54,149 nt of DNA, taken from an uncultured Eubacterium sp. Lineage in GTDB: Bacteria; Bacillota; Clostridia; Peptostreptococcales; Anaerovoracaceae. This document shows positions 53,125 through 54,149 of this stretch, piece after piece. The stretch covers positions 1 to 54,149 of the forward strand of contig CALCFD010000019.1 in NCBI GenBank assembly GCA_937900695.1, in the 5' to 3' direction. The translations under genes were made by a program, and so were the position numbers. The notes under the pieces were generated by a model. The model was not told the DNA's origin. It saw only the letters and a program-made list of their open reading frames with translations, and did not search any database. Every line of letters begins with the position of its first letter. Position 1 is the first letter of the stretch.

Positions 53125-54149
53125 TTACTCAACTTTTCCGATAAATCGGTAATATATCTCAATTTCCTGTATTCTTTCGTTATCCTCATTCGTTGTTGCT
53201 TCATGTATGAGGATTTTTTCTATCATGGCATTTAATAATGGTGCCGTCAGTTCCTTTGGTACGGAATACTCCTTGATTAACTCAATCCACTTTTCAGCAC
53301 CTATCATATCCTGTTCCATTTTACTTAATTCTTCTCTTAGGTTGGTTATCTGCTGTTCCAGTTCTATCTGCTCTTTTTGATATTTCCCCGACAGCATGAT
53401 GAAGTTTCGTTCCGTTATCTTCTCACAGGCTCTATCTTCATACATTTTCGCAAATAAACGGTCAATCTCATTTTGTCGGTTCTCGGCTTTCTTCAAGGCA
53501 CTTGCCTTTTTCTTCTTTTCCCGTATTCGCTCTGCATTGCCGACTTTCTGTATCTTATTCAATACCTTTTCTTCGTCCTGCTGTACTGCCTTAGCCCAAT
53601 ACTGCAATCGTTCCAATACGGCTTGATACAGCACATCATAACGGATATAGTGCATAGAACAATTACCTTTGCCAAACTGCCCGTAGTAACTGCAAGCATA
53701 ATAACTATACGGTGTTTTATTTGCCTTATTTGTCGCAAACCTCATAGACCAGCCACAATCCGCACACTTGACAAGCCCTGCAAATATCGGCGTTGCCTTT
53801 TCTTTTGTCTGTCTGCGTCTTGATTTTATCTGCTCCTGCACACGATAGAACACTTCCTTGTCAATAATCGGCTCATGCGTGTTTTCTACTCGAAACCATT
53901 CGCTTTCGGGCTTTCGTACTTTCTTTTTACTCTTGAACGATACCGTAGACTGCATATTGTGGACACTGTTTCCGATATAGACTTCACTTTTCAATATCGC
54001 CTTGACATGAGCAATCGTCCACTCATAACGCTTACTTTCGGGTTTTCCCTCAAAGATATGTGCAAAAGTACCGTATCTTGTAAAATTCAGCCATGACGCT
54101 GTCGGAACTTTTTCTGCTCTTAACTGCTTTGTGATTTTTGCACTTCCGT
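53125..54149 (-). CDS. large serine recombinase, C-terminal part (cut by window edge)
   Basis: The frame is open from the stop at 53125 to the right edge, giving at least 341 residues; the N-terminal catalytic domain with its serine is outside. Visible parts: the end of the Recombinase domain (TASWLNFTRYGTFAHI onward), a zinc ribbon (CADCGWSMRF then CSYYGQFGKGNC), a long coiled coil (KKASALKKAENRQNEIDRLF) and a DUF4368-like tail. Such TnpX/TndX-type enzymes move conjugative and mobilisable elements of Firmicutes. The gene is at the element's end, as usual. Confidence 0.9.
   Translation of the reverse strand, partial: GSAKITKQLRAEKVPTASWLNFTRYGTFAHIFEGKPESKRYEWTIAHVKAILKSEVYIGNSVHNMQSTVSFKSKKKVRKPESEWFRVENTHEPIIDKEVFYRVQEQIKSRRRQTKEKATPIFAGLVKCADCGWSMRFATNKANKTPYSYYACSYYGQFGKGNCSMHYIRYDVLYQAVLERLQYWAKAVQQDEEKVLNKIQKVGNAERIREKKKKASALKKAENRQNEIDRLFAKMYEDRACEKITERNFIMLSGKYQKEQIELEQQITNLREELSKMEQDMIGAEKWIELIKEYSVPKELTAPLLNAMIEKILIHEATTNEDNERIQEIEIYYRFIGKVE

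Overview
The window comes from a low-GC, anaerobic Gram-positive bacterium of the class Clostridia. The evidence is strong Shine-Dalgarno sites, AT-rich DNA, a pyruvate:ferredoxin oxidoreductase next to a butyryl/4-hydroxybutyrate-type CoA-transferase, a Gram-positive LexA box, a clostridial-style TPP riboswitch and lipoprotein/surface proteins of Firmicute type. I cannot name the species. Most of the window is ordinary chromosome. Its left edge cuts a group IIC intron and its right edge cuts a large serine recombinase, so mobile DNA lies at both ends.

Layout. 1-45: 5' end of a group IIC intron behind the brnQ terminator. 96-6436: brnQ, CoA-transferase and nifJ (amino acid and pyruvate fermentation). 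6687-9536: sstT, a flavin reductase and a CDF metal transporter. 9595-12650: thiM-thiE-HAD-thiD under a TPP riboswitch. 12733-17387: two fused ATPase/FtsX-type ABC transporters behind a palindromic operator. 17528-21838: polyamine importer potA-potB-potCD, with an unusual two-repeat insertion in PotA. 22039-24521: esterase lipoprotein, PAP2 phosphatase, YitT protein. 24712-26828: TetR-controlled membrane-protein operon. 26888-28398: SOS-controlled Y-family polymerase with a small partner. 28548-31537: TetR regulator, a radical SAM enzyme and a divergent relative that has lost its cluster-binding loop. 31634-38359: ABC-F protein, small membrane protein, PhnA, SseB-like protein, lipoprotein, transglutaminase-like surface protein. 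38385-42372: folate operon folC-folE-HD-folP-folBK. 42373-43643: a dense regulatory region and three tandem 60-residue genes. 43893-51465: nagB, hypothetical genes, a DUF5714-ArsC fusion, a lipoprotein, a BspA-like surface protein, a solo DUF4268 nuclease-like protein and adenine deaminase. 51538-54149: small hypotheticals, then the end of an integrated element with its recombinase.

The most unusual locus is 42504-43643. Three tandem copies of a basic, leaderless 60-residue protein (copies 2 and 3 identical in a perfect 241-bp repeat) lie behind a sequence that fits the sigma-54 promoter consensus fully (GG at 42848, GC at 42860, exactly 10 nt apart). Upstream are a perfect 22-bp palindrome, two TTGTTA/TAACAA inverted repeats resembling Rex operators, and phased GATTCG direct repeats (11- and 21-bp steps). 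A convergent strand carries a good sigma-A promoter that would make a short RNA ending at the same terminator. I do not recognise this protein family, and the set looks like a highly expressed, environmentally switched system that I cannot match to anything described.

Other points of interest are the radical SAM/cluster-less relative pair, the PotA insertion resembling repeats of secreted proteins, and the DUF5714-ArsC fusion. All calls rest on reading the sequence and family knowledge; no database search was made.
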